Below are positions 50,873-60,334 of a stretch of 64,000 bases of DNA, in pieces. The DNA comes from Sphingomonadaceae bacterium (GTDB lineage: Bacteria > Pseudomonadota > Alphaproteobacteria > Sphingomonadales > Sphingomonadaceae). The stretch spans positions 67,001 to 131,000 of the forward strand of contig JAPZTW010000004.1 of assembly GCA_027533105.1 (NCBI GenBank), in the 5' to 3' direction. The notes beneath the pieces are model-generated. The model saw only the letters and a program-made list of their open reading frames with translations, was not told where the DNA came from and did no database searches. The position numbers and the translations under genes were made by a program. Numbering within the stretch: the stretch's first letter is position 1; the number at the start of each line of letters is the position of its first letter.

Positions 50873-52693
50873 ATGTCGAAGCTTCGTTCCGTCCTGCTTG
50901 CCACGGCCCTGCTGGCCGCGCCGCTGGCCGCCACCCCGGCCCTGGCGCAAGCACCCGCGCCCGCTTCTGCCGCCCAGTCCGAACACGACAAGCTGTTTGC
51001 CCTGTTCGCCCGCTCGGACGAGGAAAGCCTGAAGCGCAATCCGCTGAATGCCCTGTTCCGGGGCGACATGCGCTATGCCGACCGGCTGGGCGATTTCCTG
51101 ACCGACGCCTACAACGATGCCGAACGCCAGGCAGCGCAAAACGAACTGGCGGATCTCGCAAAGATCGACCGGGCGAAGCTCTCCGCCACGGACAGGATCG
51201 CCTATGACGTGTTCAAGTACGACCGGGAAAGCACGCTCAAGGGCCTGACCCCCGAAATCCTGGCGCTGACCCAGACTCGGCCGATGAACCACTTCTTCGG
51301 CTTCCACACGATCTATCCCACGCTGGCCAGCGGCAAGACCGGCATCCCGCTGAAGACCGTGACCGATCACGAGAACAACCTGAAGCGCCATGCCGACTAT
51401 GTCCGCCTGATCGACCGTTCGATCGCGCGGTTCCGCGAAGGCAAGGCCAGCGGCGTGCTCGAAACCAAGCTGACGATCCGCAACATGATCGAACAGCTTG
51501 ATACCCAGCTGAAGCTGGCGCCTGAGGAATCGCCTTACTGGGAGCCGGTCAAGGCGCTGGACCCGGCCCTGGCCGATGGCGAAAAGGCCCGGCTGACTGC
51601 GGCTTATCGGGCCGCGATCGTCGAGGGTATCTATCCCGCCAATGCCCGCCTGCGCGATTTCCTGCGCGATGAATACCTGCCCGCCGCGCGCGACAGCGTG
51701 GGTCTGGCGCAGATGAAGGACGGGGCGAAGCTTTACGCCCTGCTGATCGAGAATTCGACCACGCTGCCTTACAGCGCCGAGGAACTGCACCAGCTGGGGC
51801 TGAGCGAGGTGAAGCGCATCCGCGAGGGCATGGAGCAGGTCAAGACCGAGGTCGGCTTCAAGGGCAGCCTGGCCGAATTCTTCACCTTCATCCGCACCGA
51901 TCCCCAGTTCAAGCGCAAGAGCCGCGAGGAGATCACCCAGCGCTATTACGCCATCGGCAAGATGGTGGATGAAAAGATCGGGGCCTATTTCTCGGTCCTG
52001 CCCAAGACCCCGCTGCAGATCCGCCCCTATGAGGAATTCCGCGAAAAGTTCGAGGCGGGCGGTTCCTATCAGCAGGGCACGCCCGATGGCTCGCGCCCTG
52101 GCACCTTCTATTTCAACGCCTATGACCTGCCCAGCCGCACCACGCCGGGCGAAGTGACGCTGTACCTTCACGAAGGCGCGCCGGGGCACCATTTCCAGAT
52201 CAGCCTGGCGCAGGAGAACGACAAGCTGCCGGCCTTCATGCGGTTCGGCGGCAATACCGCCTATGTCGAGGGCTGGGCGCTCTATGCCGAAACGCTGGGC
52301 TATGACATGGGCTTCTACAAGGATCCCTATTCGCGCCAGGGTACGCTGGATGACGAGATGCTGCGGGCGATGCGGCTGGTGGTCGATACCGGGATCCACG
52401 CCAAGGGCTGGACCCGCGACCAGGCGATCGAGTTCATGCTGGCCAATTCGGCGATGGGCCGCACCGATGCCACGGCCGAAGTCGAGCGCTATATCGCCAT
52501 CCCCAGCCAGGCGCTGGCTTACAAGGTGGGCGCGCTGAAGATTCAGGCGCTGCGCCGCGAGGCGGAACAGGCGCTGGGCAAGAAGTTCGACATCCGCGCC
52601 TTCCACTATCAGGTGCTCAACACCGGCGCCCTGCCGCTGCCGGTGCTGGAAGCCAAGATCCGTGCCTGGATTGCGGGCGTGAAAAAGGGCTAG
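50873..52693 (+). CDS. Exported DUF885 family protein (probable metallopeptidase-like)
   Basis: The 606-residue protein starts with a signal peptide (MSKLRSVLLATALLAAPLAATPALAQ). The DUF885 core is mostly helical and contains LHEGAPGHHFQISLAQEND, an HExxxxH-like metal-site motif typical of the family, followed by FGGNTAYVEGWALYAETLGYDMGFY and LRAMRLVVDTGIHAKGWTRDQAIEFM. These residues place it near the M32/M3-type helical metallopeptidases, but the activity is unproven. AAGGGG lies before the ATG. Probably monocistronic, as the next gene is convergent. Confidence 0.87.
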   Translation: MSKLRSVLLATALLAAPLAATPALAQAPAPASAAQSEHDKLFALFARSDEESLKRNPLNALFRGDMRYADRLGDFLTDAYNDAERQAAQNELADLAKIDRAKLSATDRIAYDVFKYDRESTLKGLTPEILALTQTRPMNHFFGFHTIYPTLASGKTGIPLKTVTDHENNLKRHADYVRLIDRSIARFREGKASGVLETKLTIRNMIEQLDTQLKLAPEESPYWEPVKALDPALADGEKARLTAAYRAAIVEGIYPANARLRDFLRDEYLPAARDSVGLAQMKDGAKLYALLIENSTTLPYSAEELHQLGLSEVKRIREGMEQVKTEVGFKGSLAEFFTFIRTDPQFKRKSREEITQRYYAIGKMVDEKIGAYFSVLPKTPLQIRPYEEFREKFEAGGSYQQGTPDGSRPGTFYFNAYDLPSRTTPGEVTLYLHEGAPGHHFQISLAQENDKLPAFMRFGGNTAYVEGWALYAETLGYDMGFYKDPYSRQGTLDDEMLRAMRLVVDTGIHAKGWTRDQAIEFMLANSAMGRTDATAEVERYIAIPSQALAYKVGALKIQALRREAEQALGKKFDIRAFHYQVLNTGALPLPVLEAKIRAWIAGVKKG

Positions 52694-52770
52694 TCAGCCA
52701 CCCGCACGCCCACTGGACTCAGACTTGCGCCCGCCGTCCACGATCGCGTGGGCAGCGGACAGGTCGGACC

Positions 52771-53262
52771 TCATTTCCCGCCGAATTCGGCCCACAGGTC
52801 GGGGGCATTGACCATCAGCCCGTCAATGGCCGAGCGCAGGGCAGCCAAGGTCATCTGGCCATCGGCGGCATAGACCGAATTCTCGAGGCAATAGAGACCC
52901 GAGGGATAGGCCGCGGCGCGGACGAAGGTGCGGGTGGTGTTCCACTGGTTTGCCGTTTCGGCCGTGGCCCGTTTGGTCGGCACGCAGACCCGGATCTGGA
53001 CGAAGCGGCAGAGGCCATCGGCGCAGCCTTCGAGATGCAGGGCATAGGTATTGTCCTTGGGCACCAGTTTGGCGCGCGCGGCATCCTGTTCCGCCACGCT
53101 CACGGTCTGGCCGATCTCGGCCAGTGCGGCGGGCAGCGTTGCGGGGCGCAGGTCGCGCAGGGCCAGAGCTTCGCTGGCGGCGGGCGCCTCGGCCTGGGCC
53201 GGTGCGGCGAGGAACGCCGCGAGGGCGGCGGCCATGCGAAGGGTGGGCTGGAAGATGCGCAT
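52771..53262 (-). CDS. Exported YbjN-like protein
   Basis: The 163-residue product begins MRIFQPTLRMAAALAAFLAAPAQA, a signal peptide. The mature part has RLAALAEIGQTVSVAEQDAARAKLVPKDNTYALHLEG-type strand/helix pattern followed by CRFVQIRVCVPTKRATAETANQWNTTRTFVRAAAYPSGLYCLENSVYAADGQMTLAALRSAIDGL. The NxWNxxRxF segment and the closing helix are those of YbjN domains. Three cysteines may form disulfides. The start at 53262 is chosen by the signal peptide; a longer frame would reach into the divergent gene. Function unknown. Confidence 0.7.
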   Translation of the reverse strand: MRIFQPTLRMAAALAAFLAAPAQAEAPAASEALALRDLRPATLPAALAEIGQTVSVAEQDAARAKLVPKDNTYALHLEGCADGLCRFVQIRVCVPTKRATAETANQWNTTRTFVRAAAYPSGLYCLENSVYAADGQMTLAALRSAIDGLMVNAPDLWAEFGGK

Positions 53263-53368
53263 CGCCGCGCTGTCTAGCAGCGCGCACTTGGCCGGTCGTG
53301 GCGGCGCGGCGCACCGGTACATTGCTGCCGGTTCTAACCCCTCCATCGCCTGTGCCATGGTCGCGGCA

Positions 53369-54043
53369 ATGAGCCTTCCTCACCCTGCGAGCCGTCCGGC
53401 CGCCCGCGGGCGCATCGCGGCGCTTGCCCTGGCCCTGCTGCTGTCCGCCTGTGGCAGTCCGTCAGCCGAGGCGGAGCGGGCGGGGGCAGGGCCCACCGCC
53501 GCACCTGCCGCCGCGACCGGTGTGGCCAAGCCGCTCAGCGAAAGCGACCGGTTGATCCTGGAAATGGCCGCCAACGCCTGCCGGACAGGCGATTTCAAGC
53601 AGTTCTTCCAGGCCTTCACCCGCTCGGAAGCGGTGCGCCAGCTCCATACCGCCAAGACGATCGAGTTCGGGACCGAGGGCAGCGCCTACCAGATGCCGGT
53701 CCGGCGCTATCTCGATGATCACCATTACCCGCTCGGCATCATCGACTATGCGTGGATGACCCGCGAATCCGCGATGCTGTATGAGATGGACGACGTTCCG
53801 CCGCCGGTTGAGAAGGTGCGCTATGTCCAGCTGATCTTCGAGACCGCCAGTGACAATCGCCAGCGGGTCGAATGGTTGCCCGGCGTGTTCGAGAAGAACC
53901 TGGGCCGCAATCTCGAAGACCTGGGCGACGGGATCGGCGAGCTGGTCGAACCGAGCGGCCCGGGCGGCTACCTGCTGTTTTACCCCACCCGGGATTGCTG
54001 GGAACTGGTCAGCGATGTGGCCTATCGCCGCCAGCCGGGTTAG
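53369..54043 (+). CDS. Hypothetical lipoprotein
   Basis: The 224-residue product has a lipoprotein signal with lipobox LLSACGS (Cys about residue 28) and an Ala-rich linker. The globular part reads SESDRLILEMAANACRTGDFKQFFQAFTRSEAVRQLHTA, then IIDYAWMTRESAMLYEMDD and VRYVQLIFETASDNRQRVEWLPGVFE. I do not recognise a named family. An ATG at 53357 is an alternative start. It is divergent from the YbjN-like gene and convergent with the GST gene, whose stop is ten bases away. Confidence 0.75.
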   Translation: MSLPHPASRPAARGRIAALALALLLSACGSPSAEAERAGAGPTAAPAAATGVAKPLSESDRLILEMAANACRTGDFKQFFQAFTRSEAVRQLHTAKTIEFGTEGSAYQMPVRRYLDDHHYPLGIIDYAWMTRESAMLYEMDDVPPPVEKVRYVQLIFETASDNRQRVEWLPGVFEKNLGRNLEDLGDGIGELVEPSGPGGYLLFYPTRDCWELVSDVAYRRQPG

Positions 54044-54053
54044 GGGTATTCGA

Positions 54054-55037
54054 TCAGGTCCGCAGCAGCTCCAGCCAGGCATCGCGCAGCAGCGGATCGA
54101 CCGCCGCGCGGGCCTTCGCATCCAGCGCGGCGTGGCGGCTGCGCAGGTCGGCCAGGCACTTGAGCTGGTACTTGAACACGCCCTGTTCGTAGGGGTGGCC
54201 CATCGCCTCCATCCGGAAGGTCTCGGCGCCAGCCTCGGCCGCGGCGGCATTGGCGGCGAGGAACGGGGCATAGACTGCCGCCGAAATCCGCACCAGTTCG
54301 GCTACGACCGGGGCAAAGCCAGGCTCCCATTCGCCCTCCACCCCGCTCATGTCGTCCACATGGGCCAGCCAGCGATAGGTATAGGGATAGTCGGCGCGCA
54401 TCATCGCCTGCGGGGTGGGATCGGTGCCGAGCTGCGAAAGCTGGCCGAAGATCCCGAACTCGGCCAGGCTCGGCTGCGTGCCGAACAGGCAGAAGCGGTT
54501 GACCACATGGGCTTCGAGCGCGTCCAGCACCGCGCGGGTACTCGCCTCGATCAGCGGGAAGTTTTCCGCCGTGCAGCCGACCAGCGCCATCCGCCCGACC
54601 TGGCGTGTGCGGAACAGTTCGGCAAAGTGCTGGCTCTCTTCGAGGCCGCCGCCGTGCATGGTGTCGAAGGCCAGCCAGCGGCTCATCTGCACCTGGTCGA
54701 CCTCGGCCAGCCAGCGATAGCCGAACATCGCCTTGGTCAGCCATTCGTCAGCGAAATCTTCCAGCAGGTGGGCGATGAAGGCCTGCGCCGGATCGGGCGG
54801 CACCACGCCGCGTTCCTGATGCCGGGCCTCAAGATCATAGATCAACGGCGTGGAATCGTTGGCAAAGGTGCCTTCGGGATATTCCAGCACCGGGATCACC
54901 GGCGCCTTGACCGCCCCCAGCGCCGCCTGCCGCCGCGCGCCCTCGTCCACCCAGATATGGGGCAGGCGGCGATAGCGCAGCAGGGCGCGGATCTTCTGCG
55001 AATAGGGTGAACCCAGCGCGCCATAGAGCTTGTACAT
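54054..55037 (-). CDS. Glutathione S-transferase family protein
   Basis: The 327-residue protein has an N-terminal thioredoxin-like domain ([31 protein letters not shown]) with Ser in the SPYS site, and KAPVIPVLEYPEGTFANDSTPLIYDLE as the glutathione-binding strand. A long helical C-domain follows, making it larger than typical GSTs. It starts at 55037, where ATGA overlaps the crotonase stop, so it is the last gene of the monooxygenase/P450/crotonase/GST operon. It could detoxify an electrophilic epoxide or enone made by the operon, which is inference from context. Confidence 0.88.
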   Translation of the reverse strand: MYKLYGALGSPYSQKIRALLRYRRLPHIWVDEGARRQAALGAVKAPVIPVLEYPEGTFANDSTPLIYDLEARHQERGVVPPDPAQAFIAHLLEDFADEWLTKAMFGYRWLAEVDQVQMSRWLAFDTMHGGGLEESQHFAELFRTRQVGRMALVGCTAENFPLIEASTRAVLDALEAHVVNRFCLFGTQPSLAEFGIFGQLSQLGTDPTPQAMMRADYPYTYRWLAHVDDMSGVEGEWEPGFAPVVAELVRISAAVYAPFLAANAAAAEAGAETFRMEAMGHPYEQGVFKYQLKCLADLRSRHAALDAKARAAVDPLLRDAWLELLRT

Positions 55038-55912
55038 CAGCGGTATCCTGTCGGCTTGGTCGGCGACCAGGGCAGGTCGGCGAGGTCGGTCGAAACCTTG
55101 AGCGGGAACTGCGGCTGGCGCTTTTCGAGGAAGGCAGCGACGCCCTCGTGAACATCGGCCCTGGCCCCGAGTGCAATGTTGAGCGCGGCATCGACCGCCA
55201 GCGCGCCCTGCGGGCCGGCTTCGCCGGAAAAGCGCCACAGCATCTGCCGGGTCAGCGCGAGGGCCACGGGCGAACAGTTCGCGGCGATCTCCAGCGCTAG
55301 TTCGCGGGCGCGCGCCGCAAGCCGGTCGGCGGGAACCAGCTCGCTGACAAGGCCCGCCGCCAGGGCTTCCTGCGCGGGTACCAGCGCCCCGGTCATGCAC
55401 CACTTGAGCGCGGTAGCCAGCCCGACAAGGCGCGGCAGGAACCAGGCCGATCCCGCTTCGGGCACCAGCCCGCGCCGGGTGAAGACGCAGCCGAACTTCG
55501 CGGTGTCGGCCGCAATGCGGATGTCGCAGGGCAGGGTCAGCGTCAGGCCCACGCCGGCGGCCGAGCCGTTGAAGGCCACCAGCAGCGGCTTTTTGGCCGC
55601 CATCATCGCGCCGATGAAATCGCTGTTTTCGCGCGCACCATCGCGGCTGCCGAAGTTCTTCGCGCCTTCGCCGCTCTCGGTATCGAAGGCCCCGGCTCCG
55701 GCCGAAACGTCGGCCCCGGCGCAGAACACCCGGCCCGTGCCGGTGATCACCACCACCTTCACGCCATCATCGGCATCGGCCAGCGCGATCCCCCGGGCCA
55801 GTTCGGCTCCCATCTGGCTGGTATAGGCGTTGAGCACCTCCGGCCGGTTGAGCCGCAGCCAAAGGATCGGGCCGTCCTGTTCGACCAGCAGGGTTTCGAA
55901 AGCGGCGCTCAC
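55037..55912 (-). CDS. Enoyl-CoA hydratase/isomerase family protein (crotonase fold)
   Basis: The 291-residue product is a paralogue of the crotonase at 18167. It has [62 protein letters not shown] and the shared C-terminus [22 protein letters not shown]. As in the paralogue, the second catalytic Glu (VPEA) is kept and the first position reads Thr. The start is GTG at 55912 overlapping the P450 stop (GTGA), and its stop overlaps the GST start. The reaction is likely isomerisation or hydration of an unusual acyl-CoA. Confidence 0.88.
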   Translation of the reverse strand: MSAAFETLLVEQDGPILWLRLNRPEVLNAYTSQMGAELARGIALADADDGVKVVVITGTGRVFCAGADVSAGAGAFDTESGEGAKNFGSRDGARENSDFIGAMMAAKKPLLVAFNGSAAGVGLTLTLPCDIRIAADTAKFGCVFTRRGLVPEAGSAWFLPRLVGLATALKWCMTGALVPAQEALAAGLVSELVPADRLAARARELALEIAANCSPVALALTRQMLWRFSGEAGPQGALAVDAALNIALGARADVHEGVAAFLEKRQPQFPLKVSTDLADLPWSPTKPTGYR

Positions 55913-57123
55913 CGCGGCTCGATCTTCACCGGCATGGCGGTGAAGCCGTGGAGGAAGGGGCTGGGCAGGCGGTCCGGCGCGCCCTGAGGCACGATCCGGA
56001 TATTGCGCGAGACGATCTCGCCGATCAGCGTGGCGATCTGGCTTTCGGCCAACCGCGCGCCGACGCAGCGGTGGATGCCATGGCCGAAGGACAAGTGCCG
56101 CCGCGCATTCTCGCGGCCCACATCGAACCGCTCCGCATCGGGGAACACCGCCTCGTCGCGGTTGGCGCTGATGTACCACATCACCACCTTTTCGCCCTTG
56201 CGGATGGTCTGCCCGCCCAGCTCGGTATCGGCGAGCGCGGTGCGGCGCATGTGGGTGACGGGCGATTGCCAGCGGATGATTTCCTGCGCGGCATTGGGGA
56301 TCAGGCCGGGGTCGGCATGAAGCCGGTCCAGCTGGTCGGGATACTTGTCCAGCGCCTCGACCAGGCCGGACATCGAATTGCGGGTGGTATCGTTGCCGCC
56401 CACGATCAAGAGGGCGATATTGGCGATCCGCTCCATCGGTTCCATGTGGCCCATGGCTTCGGAATGGACCATGCGGCTGAGCAGGTCGTCGCTCGGCGGC
56501 TTGCCGCGCCGGTCTTCCAGCTCGCGGTCAAAGCGGGCCAGCATCTCGCCCATCTGGGCGAGGAACTGCATATGGTATTCCTCATTGAGGTTGTCGGCCG
56601 ATACTCCGCTCGCCCAGTCCGACCAGCGCTTGATATCTCGCCATTCGCTGAACGGCATGTCGAACAGGATGCAGAGCATCCCCAGCGTCTGCGGGATCGA
56701 GACGCGCTCCACCCAGTCAAAGGTCTCGCCCACCGGCAGGGCATCCATCAGCTCCTTGGTCCGGGCCTTCACCTGGGCATCCAGCTTCAGCATCTGGCTG
56801 GGCGAAAAGGCCGGGGCGATCACCCGGCGCTGGGCGGTGTGGATCGGCGGGTCCTGGGCGATGAAGTTGGGAAAGCCCTCGCCGTTCACGGACTCGGCAA
56901 TGGTGATGTTGCCCATGTCCCAGCGGCTGGAAAAGACATCGTGGCGCAGTTCGGTTTCCTGCACCAGGTCATGGGTGACGACCGACCAGTAGGAATCGAA
57001 CGGGCTCTCCTCGCGCCAGGAAATCGGCATTTCCGCGCGCAGCCGGGCAAAGGGTTCGCGCCAGGTATTGTCGACATAGAGCGCGTTCTGACTGATATCG
57101 ATCGGGGTGAGTGGGCGGGTCAT
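55909..57123 (-). CDS. Cytochrome P450
   Basis: The 404-residue bacterial P450 has the I-helix oxygen motif [15 protein letters not shown], the K-helix [16 protein letters not shown], and the heme loop [15 protein letters not shown] with Cys353. Soluble bacterial P450s of this type need ferredoxin and a reductase, which are not adjacent. The sequence pattern ([24 protein letters not shown]) is that of terpenoid- or steroid-hydroxylating P450s, though the substrate is not assigned. It overlaps the monooxygenase stop by ATGA and the crotonase start by GTGA, a tight operon. Confidence 0.95.
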   Translation of the reverse strand: MTRPLTPIDISQNALYVDNTWREPFARLRAEMPISWREESPFDSYWSVVTHDLVQETELRHDVFSSRWDMGNITIAESVNGEGFPNFIAQDPPIHTAQRRVIAPAFSPSQMLKLDAQVKARTKELMDALPVGETFDWVERVSIPQTLGMLCILFDMPFSEWRDIKRWSDWASGVSADNLNEEYHMQFLAQMGEMLARFDRELEDRRGKPPSDDLLSRMVHSEAMGHMEPMERIANIALLIVGGNDTTRNSMSGLVEALDKYPDQLDRLHADPGLIPNAAQEIIRWQSPVTHMRRTALADTELGGQTIRKGEKVVMWYISANRDEAVFPDAERFDVGRENARRHLSFGHGIHRCVGARLAESQIATLIGEIVSRNIRIVPQGAPDRLPSPFLHGFTAMPVKIEPR

Positions 57124-58493
57124 GCGGCCTCCATCTGGTGCGATTTCACCGGCAGGGCATGGCCCGCGGCGGCGGCGCGGCGGGCGCCCTTTTCCAGTTC
57201 CTTCTTCAGCGCGCGGACATAGTGATCGAAGTCGAGCTGGATCGTGTGCCGCCGCGCCGCATAGTACTGGCCGGTATAGCATTCCTCGTCGGCCGCGATG
57301 ATCCGCTCCATCTCGGCCGGATCGGGCGGCAGGTACTCGCCCGCGAGGTAAGCGCCGACCAGCTTCGATTGCTGTTCGGCAAAGTTGACCAGGGTGGGCA
57401 GCGGCTGGGCGAGGCCCATGTAGAACAGGTCGGCCACGCCCGGCTTCATGATCCGCTTGAACAGCGGCGGCGGGCGGTTGTCGCTGTCGGCGGTAAAGGC
57501 CGGGTCCTTGAAGAAGGGGAAGGCGATGTCATAGCCGGTGGCCCAGACGATCACGTCGATCTCTTCCCGGCTGCCATCGGCGAAGATCACGCCGTTGCCG
57601 TCCAGCCGCTCGATCGCACCCTTCATGGTGATGTCGCCCGAACCGGCGCGGACCAGGAATTCGCCCGAGACCGTGCCGTGGCTTTCGAAGGGGCCGATTT
57701 CCGGTTCGGGCAGGCCATAGTCGCTCATCCGGCCGACCAGCTTCTTGACCATGCGCGCGCCCAGCCACTGCTTCAGCCCCTTGGGCAGCCAGGCCGGGGC
57801 CGGGTTCTTGTCGAGCGGCTGGCCCTTGTAATACTTGGGGAAAATCCAGACGCCGCGGCGGGTGGAGACGAACAGCTTCTGCGCCATCGGCCGCTGCGAC
57901 AGTTCGCTCGCCACGTCCATCGCCGAATTGCCCATGCCGACCACCAGCACCCGCTTGCCGATGCAGTTCACCGGCTCGAACGGGGTGCGGTACTGGTGCG
58001 AATGGATCTGCGCGCCGTCAAAGCTGCCGGGGTATTCGGGGATGCGTGCGGCCCAGTGGTGGCCATTGGCCACGCACAGCGCATCATAATGCATCACCTC
58101 GCCGGTGGAGAGCGCGATCCGCCAGCCGCCCCCGGCCTGGCGCTCGGCGCTTTCGACCCGGGTGTTGAAGCGGATGTGTTCGCGCAGGCCGAAGTGATCG
58201 ACGTAATCGTGGAAGTACTGCAGCAGGAGCGAATGGTGCGGATAGTCCGGCCAGTCCGCCGGGACCGGAAAGTCCTCGAAGGCCAGGCGCCATTTCGACG
58301 TGTCGATGTGCAGGCTCTGGTAGCAGGCGCTCATCCCGTTGGGATTGTTGTAGTACCAGGTGCCGCCGATATCGTCCGACGCCTCATAGACATCGAAGGG
58401 AATGCCGTGGTCCTTCAGCCGCTTGGCCGTGGTGAAGCCCGAACAGCCCGCCCCGATAATGCAGACCCGTGGCAATGCGCGCGTTTCGGCCAT
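57120..58493 (-). CDS. Flavin-containing monooxygenase (group B)
   Basis: The 457-residue protein has an FAD-binding fold [17 protein letters not shown], the group B fingerprint [12 protein letters not shown] (FxGxxxHxxxY), and a second Rossmann motif [15 protein letters not shown] for NADPH. The last fingerprint residue is Tyr-Arg rather than Trp, which is nearer to FMOs than to Baeyer-Villiger enzymes, although the two overlap. The start at 58493 gives GGAGAG nine bases upstream; an ATG at 58502 sits directly on it. It is the first gene of the P450 operon, behind the palindrome at 58542. Confidence 0.93.
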   Translation of the reverse strand: MAETRALPRVCIIGAGCSGFTTAKRLKDHGIPFDVYEASDDIGGTWYYNNPNGMSACYQSLHIDTSKWRLAFEDFPVPADWPDYPHHSLLLQYFHDYVDHFGLREHIRFNTRVESAERQAGGGWRIALSTGEVMHYDALCVANGHHWAARIPEYPGSFDGAQIHSHQYRTPFEPVNCIGKRVLVVGMGNSAMDVASELSQRPMAQKLFVSTRRGVWIFPKYYKGQPLDKNPAPAWLPKGLKQWLGARMVKKLVGRMSDYGLPEPEIGPFESHGTVSGEFLVRAGSGDITMKGAIERLDGNGVIFADGSREEIDVIVWATGYDIAFPFFKDPAFTADSDNRPPPLFKRIMKPGVADLFYMGLAQPLPTLVNFAEQQSKLVGAYLAGEYLPPDPAEMERIIAADEECYTGQYYAARRHTIQLDFDHYVRALKKELEKGARRAAAAGHALPVKSHQMEAA

Positions 58494-58541
58494 CTTCGTC
58501 ATCTCTCCTGGTGGCCGCTTGCGGGCCTTGGGCCGAGTATG

Positions 58542-58559
58542 TTTAATCGTTCGATTAAA
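58542..58559 (-). promoter_or_regulatory. Palindromic operator before the monooxygenase/P450 operon
   Basis: TTTAATCGTTCGATTAAA is a palindrome with 8-bp arms around TT. On the minus strand it fills the gap between CTGGAC and CATACT, a plausible -35/-10 pair with 18-base spacing. It matches the operator before the thiolase operon (16076-16093) at 15 of 18 positions, so a shared TetR-family repressor is plausible. Confidence 0.6.
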
Positions 58560-58667
58560 GTCCAGCGGGAAGCGCGCATTTGATGCAGCGCAAAGTCTTG
58601 GCGCCGCCAGCAGGCTAGCCAAGTGTCGCAGGGGTCCGATCAGCAGGGCCGAACAGGGAGCATGGGA

Positions 58668-59069
58668 ATGGATTCCACTTTCGATCCAACGGCCTGGTCG
58701 GGCGTGATGCTGGGCACCACGGCGCTGTTTGCCGGGATCGGCGCGCTGCGCAAACCGGGGGCCTGGCGCACCATGCTGGAAGAGGTCGAAAAGTCCCCCG
58801 CGCTGCAATTCCTGTGCGGGATGCTGGAACTGGTGATCGGCACGGTGGTCTACCTTGCCAATCCGTGGGTGCCGGCGGACCTCTTGTCCTGCGTGCTCAA
58901 GGCGATGGGCGGGGCGATGATGCTGGAAGCGCTGATGATCCTGGGCTTCGTCGATATCTACAGCCAGTTCTGGCTGCGCACTCTGACCCACATGCATCGC
59001 GGCTGGGCGCTGACGACCAGCCTGTTCGGGCTGGTGCTGGCCGCCATTTCCGCAGCCCGCTTTACCTAG
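58668..59069 (+). CDS. Small multi-pass membrane protein of unknown function
   Basis: The 133-residue protein has four hydrophobic segments: VMLGTTALFAGIGAL, LQFLCGMLELVIGTVVYLA, VLKAMGGAMMLEALMILGFVDIYSQF and ALTTSLFGLVLAAISA. I do not recognise a family. The ATG at 58668 has AGGGAG at suitable distance; one at 58662 is too close to it. It is divergent from the monooxygenase/P450 operon and convergent with the SRAP-family gene. Confidence 0.72.
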   Translation: MDSTFDPTAWSGVMLGTTALFAGIGALRKPGAWRTMLEEVEKSPALQFLCGMLELVIGTVVYLANPWVPADLLSCVLKAMGGAMMLEALMILGFVDIYSQFWLRTLTHMHRGWALTTSLFGLVLAAISAARFT

Positions 59070-59136
59070 CGCACGAAGATCAGCTTCGGCCCGGCCTCGG
59101 TCATCGCCTCGGCGGCTTCCGCGCGCTGGTCGGCGC

Positions 59137-59760
59137 TCAGTCGAGCCGCGTCAGGCCCGAGGCATAGGGTGCGACCAGCGCGCTCGCCCGGTCCCAGCCG
59201 CCCAGCAGCCATAGGCGCTGCGCGGCCGGATCGGCCGGCAGAATCACCGGCATCCGCTCCACGCCAAGCTCGCGCAGCGCGGCATTGGCCGGGCAGGTGA
59301 GCAGGGCGAAGCTCGCCACCTCGCTGTCCTTCCACACCCCGGCCATGGCGAAGAGCGGCTGGTCCGAACAGGATAGCCAGACCTGCCGCCGCCTGCCCGT
59401 CGTCGGGTCGGTCCCGCCCCACAGCATCGCGGCGGTCGCCGGAATCAGGCAGCGGAATTCGCTGTTGCGCAGGTTGCCGATCCAGAACGGGCTGTCTGGA
59501 TTGCGCACCGTCAGCACCGCGCGGCCTGTGTCTCCGGCCGAGGGCAGCGGCGGCACGCCCCACAGCCGCGGCACCAGCCGCCGCTCCGGCTCACCCGGCG
59601 GACGCGGCCCGGCCACGAACTCGCGCCCGGCGGTGACCACGGGGGCAAAGCTGCCCGGCGCGATCGTGCCGCCCGCCCAGGGGTCGCCCGGATCGGCCCG
59701 CGCGGTGAAATGCCGGGCGATTGCGGCGGCATCGGCGGCCAGGCGGTAAAGCACGGTCAT
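59137..59760 (-). CDS. Divergent SRAP/YedK-family protein without catalytic residues
   Basis: The 207-residue protein follows the SRAP (YedK/HMCES) pattern: VRNPDSPFW...NSEFRCLIPATAAMLWGG, then PLFAMAGVWKDSEVASFALLTCPANAALRELGVERMPVILP. Normal members begin Met-Cys and use Cys2 to cross-link abasic DNA, with a Glu in the FYEW strand and a His before RMPV. Here the N-terminus is MTVLYRLA, the FYEW Glu is replaced in AAMLWGG, and the residue before ERMPV is Val. All three catalytic positions therefore appear lost. It may be a structural homologue with another role, or a wrong start could hide part of it, though no in-frame MCGR was seen upstream. Confidence 0.75.
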   Translation of the reverse strand: MTVLYRLAADAAAIARHFTARADPGDPWAGGTIAPGSFAPVVTAGREFVAGPRPPGEPERRLVPRLWGVPPLPSAGDTGRAVLTVRNPDSPFWIGNLRNSEFRCLIPATAAMLWGGTDPTTGRRRQVWLSCSDQPLFAMAGVWKDSEVASFALLTCPANAALRELGVERMPVILPADPAAQRLWLLGGWDRASALVAPYASGLTRLD

Positions 59761-59836
59761 TGCTGGACCTTTCGCGAAGTGCTGTCATATTGTCCAGCGG
59801 ACCGGCACCAGTCGGCCAGGCGGGAGGGGAACTGCC

Positions 59837-60334
59837 ATGCTGAGCGAGAAGCGGCGCGGGCTGCTGGTATTCAACGGAATCGGGCTGATCGCCACGGCGA
59901 TTGTGTCGGGCTGGTTCTATTTCTTCTTCCTGCTCGGCGCGATCGACCTGTGGCCCTTCATCACCGACGTGCCGGTCAACATCGCCGGTGACCGGAGGGC
60001 CTGGAACATGGCCCATCTGGAAGGGATTACCAACGGCACCATGCTGATCGCGATCGGCGCGGCGGGCGGCTATATCCGGCTGGGCGAGCGCGCCCAGGCG
60101 GTGCTGTTCTGGGCCTCGCTGGCCTTCGGCTGGCTGTTCACCCTGCCGGCCATCGCCAATGCCGCTTTCGGCACGCGCGGGCTGGAGTTTGGCGGCGGGC
60201 CTTTCCCCGGCGATGTCACGATCAACAACGTGATCTTCCTGTTTGGCTGGCCGGCGATGATCGGCGTCCACCTGGCCGTGGCCCTGCTGCTGTGGGGCGC
60301 CTGGCAGTACCATCGTCACGGGGGCCAGGCATGA
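59837..60334 (+). CDS. Styrene-oxide-isomerase-like integral membrane protein
   Basis: The 165-residue protein has four membrane segments. From memory of StyC, the shared blocks are W-x(2)-AH-x(5)-NG-M-x-IA (here RAWNMAHLEGITNGTMLIA) and (N/T)RGL-x-FG...FxPGD (here TRGLEFGGGPFPGDVT). His60 and Asn66 keep the six-residue spacing of the StyC His58 and Asn64. The Tyr of StyC corresponds by eye to Ala105, so activity may differ. StyC isomerises aryl epoxides to aldehydes. This gene is not beside styrene genes. Its stop overlaps the PF10118 gene. Confidence 0.6.
   Translation: MLSEKRRGLLVFNGIGLIATAIVSGWFYFFFLLGAIDLWPFITDVPVNIAGDRRAWNMAHLEGITNGTMLIAIGAAGGYIRLGERAQAVLFWASLAFGWLFTLPAIANAAFGTRGLEFGGGPFPGDVTINNVIFLFGWPAMIGVHLAVALLLWGAWQYHRHGGQA

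Noticed and set aside
50102..52606. Minus-strand open frame of about 834 codons across the DUF885 gene and into the L,D-transpeptidase gene
   Set aside because: Spans two real genes in other frames and shows no protein family features.
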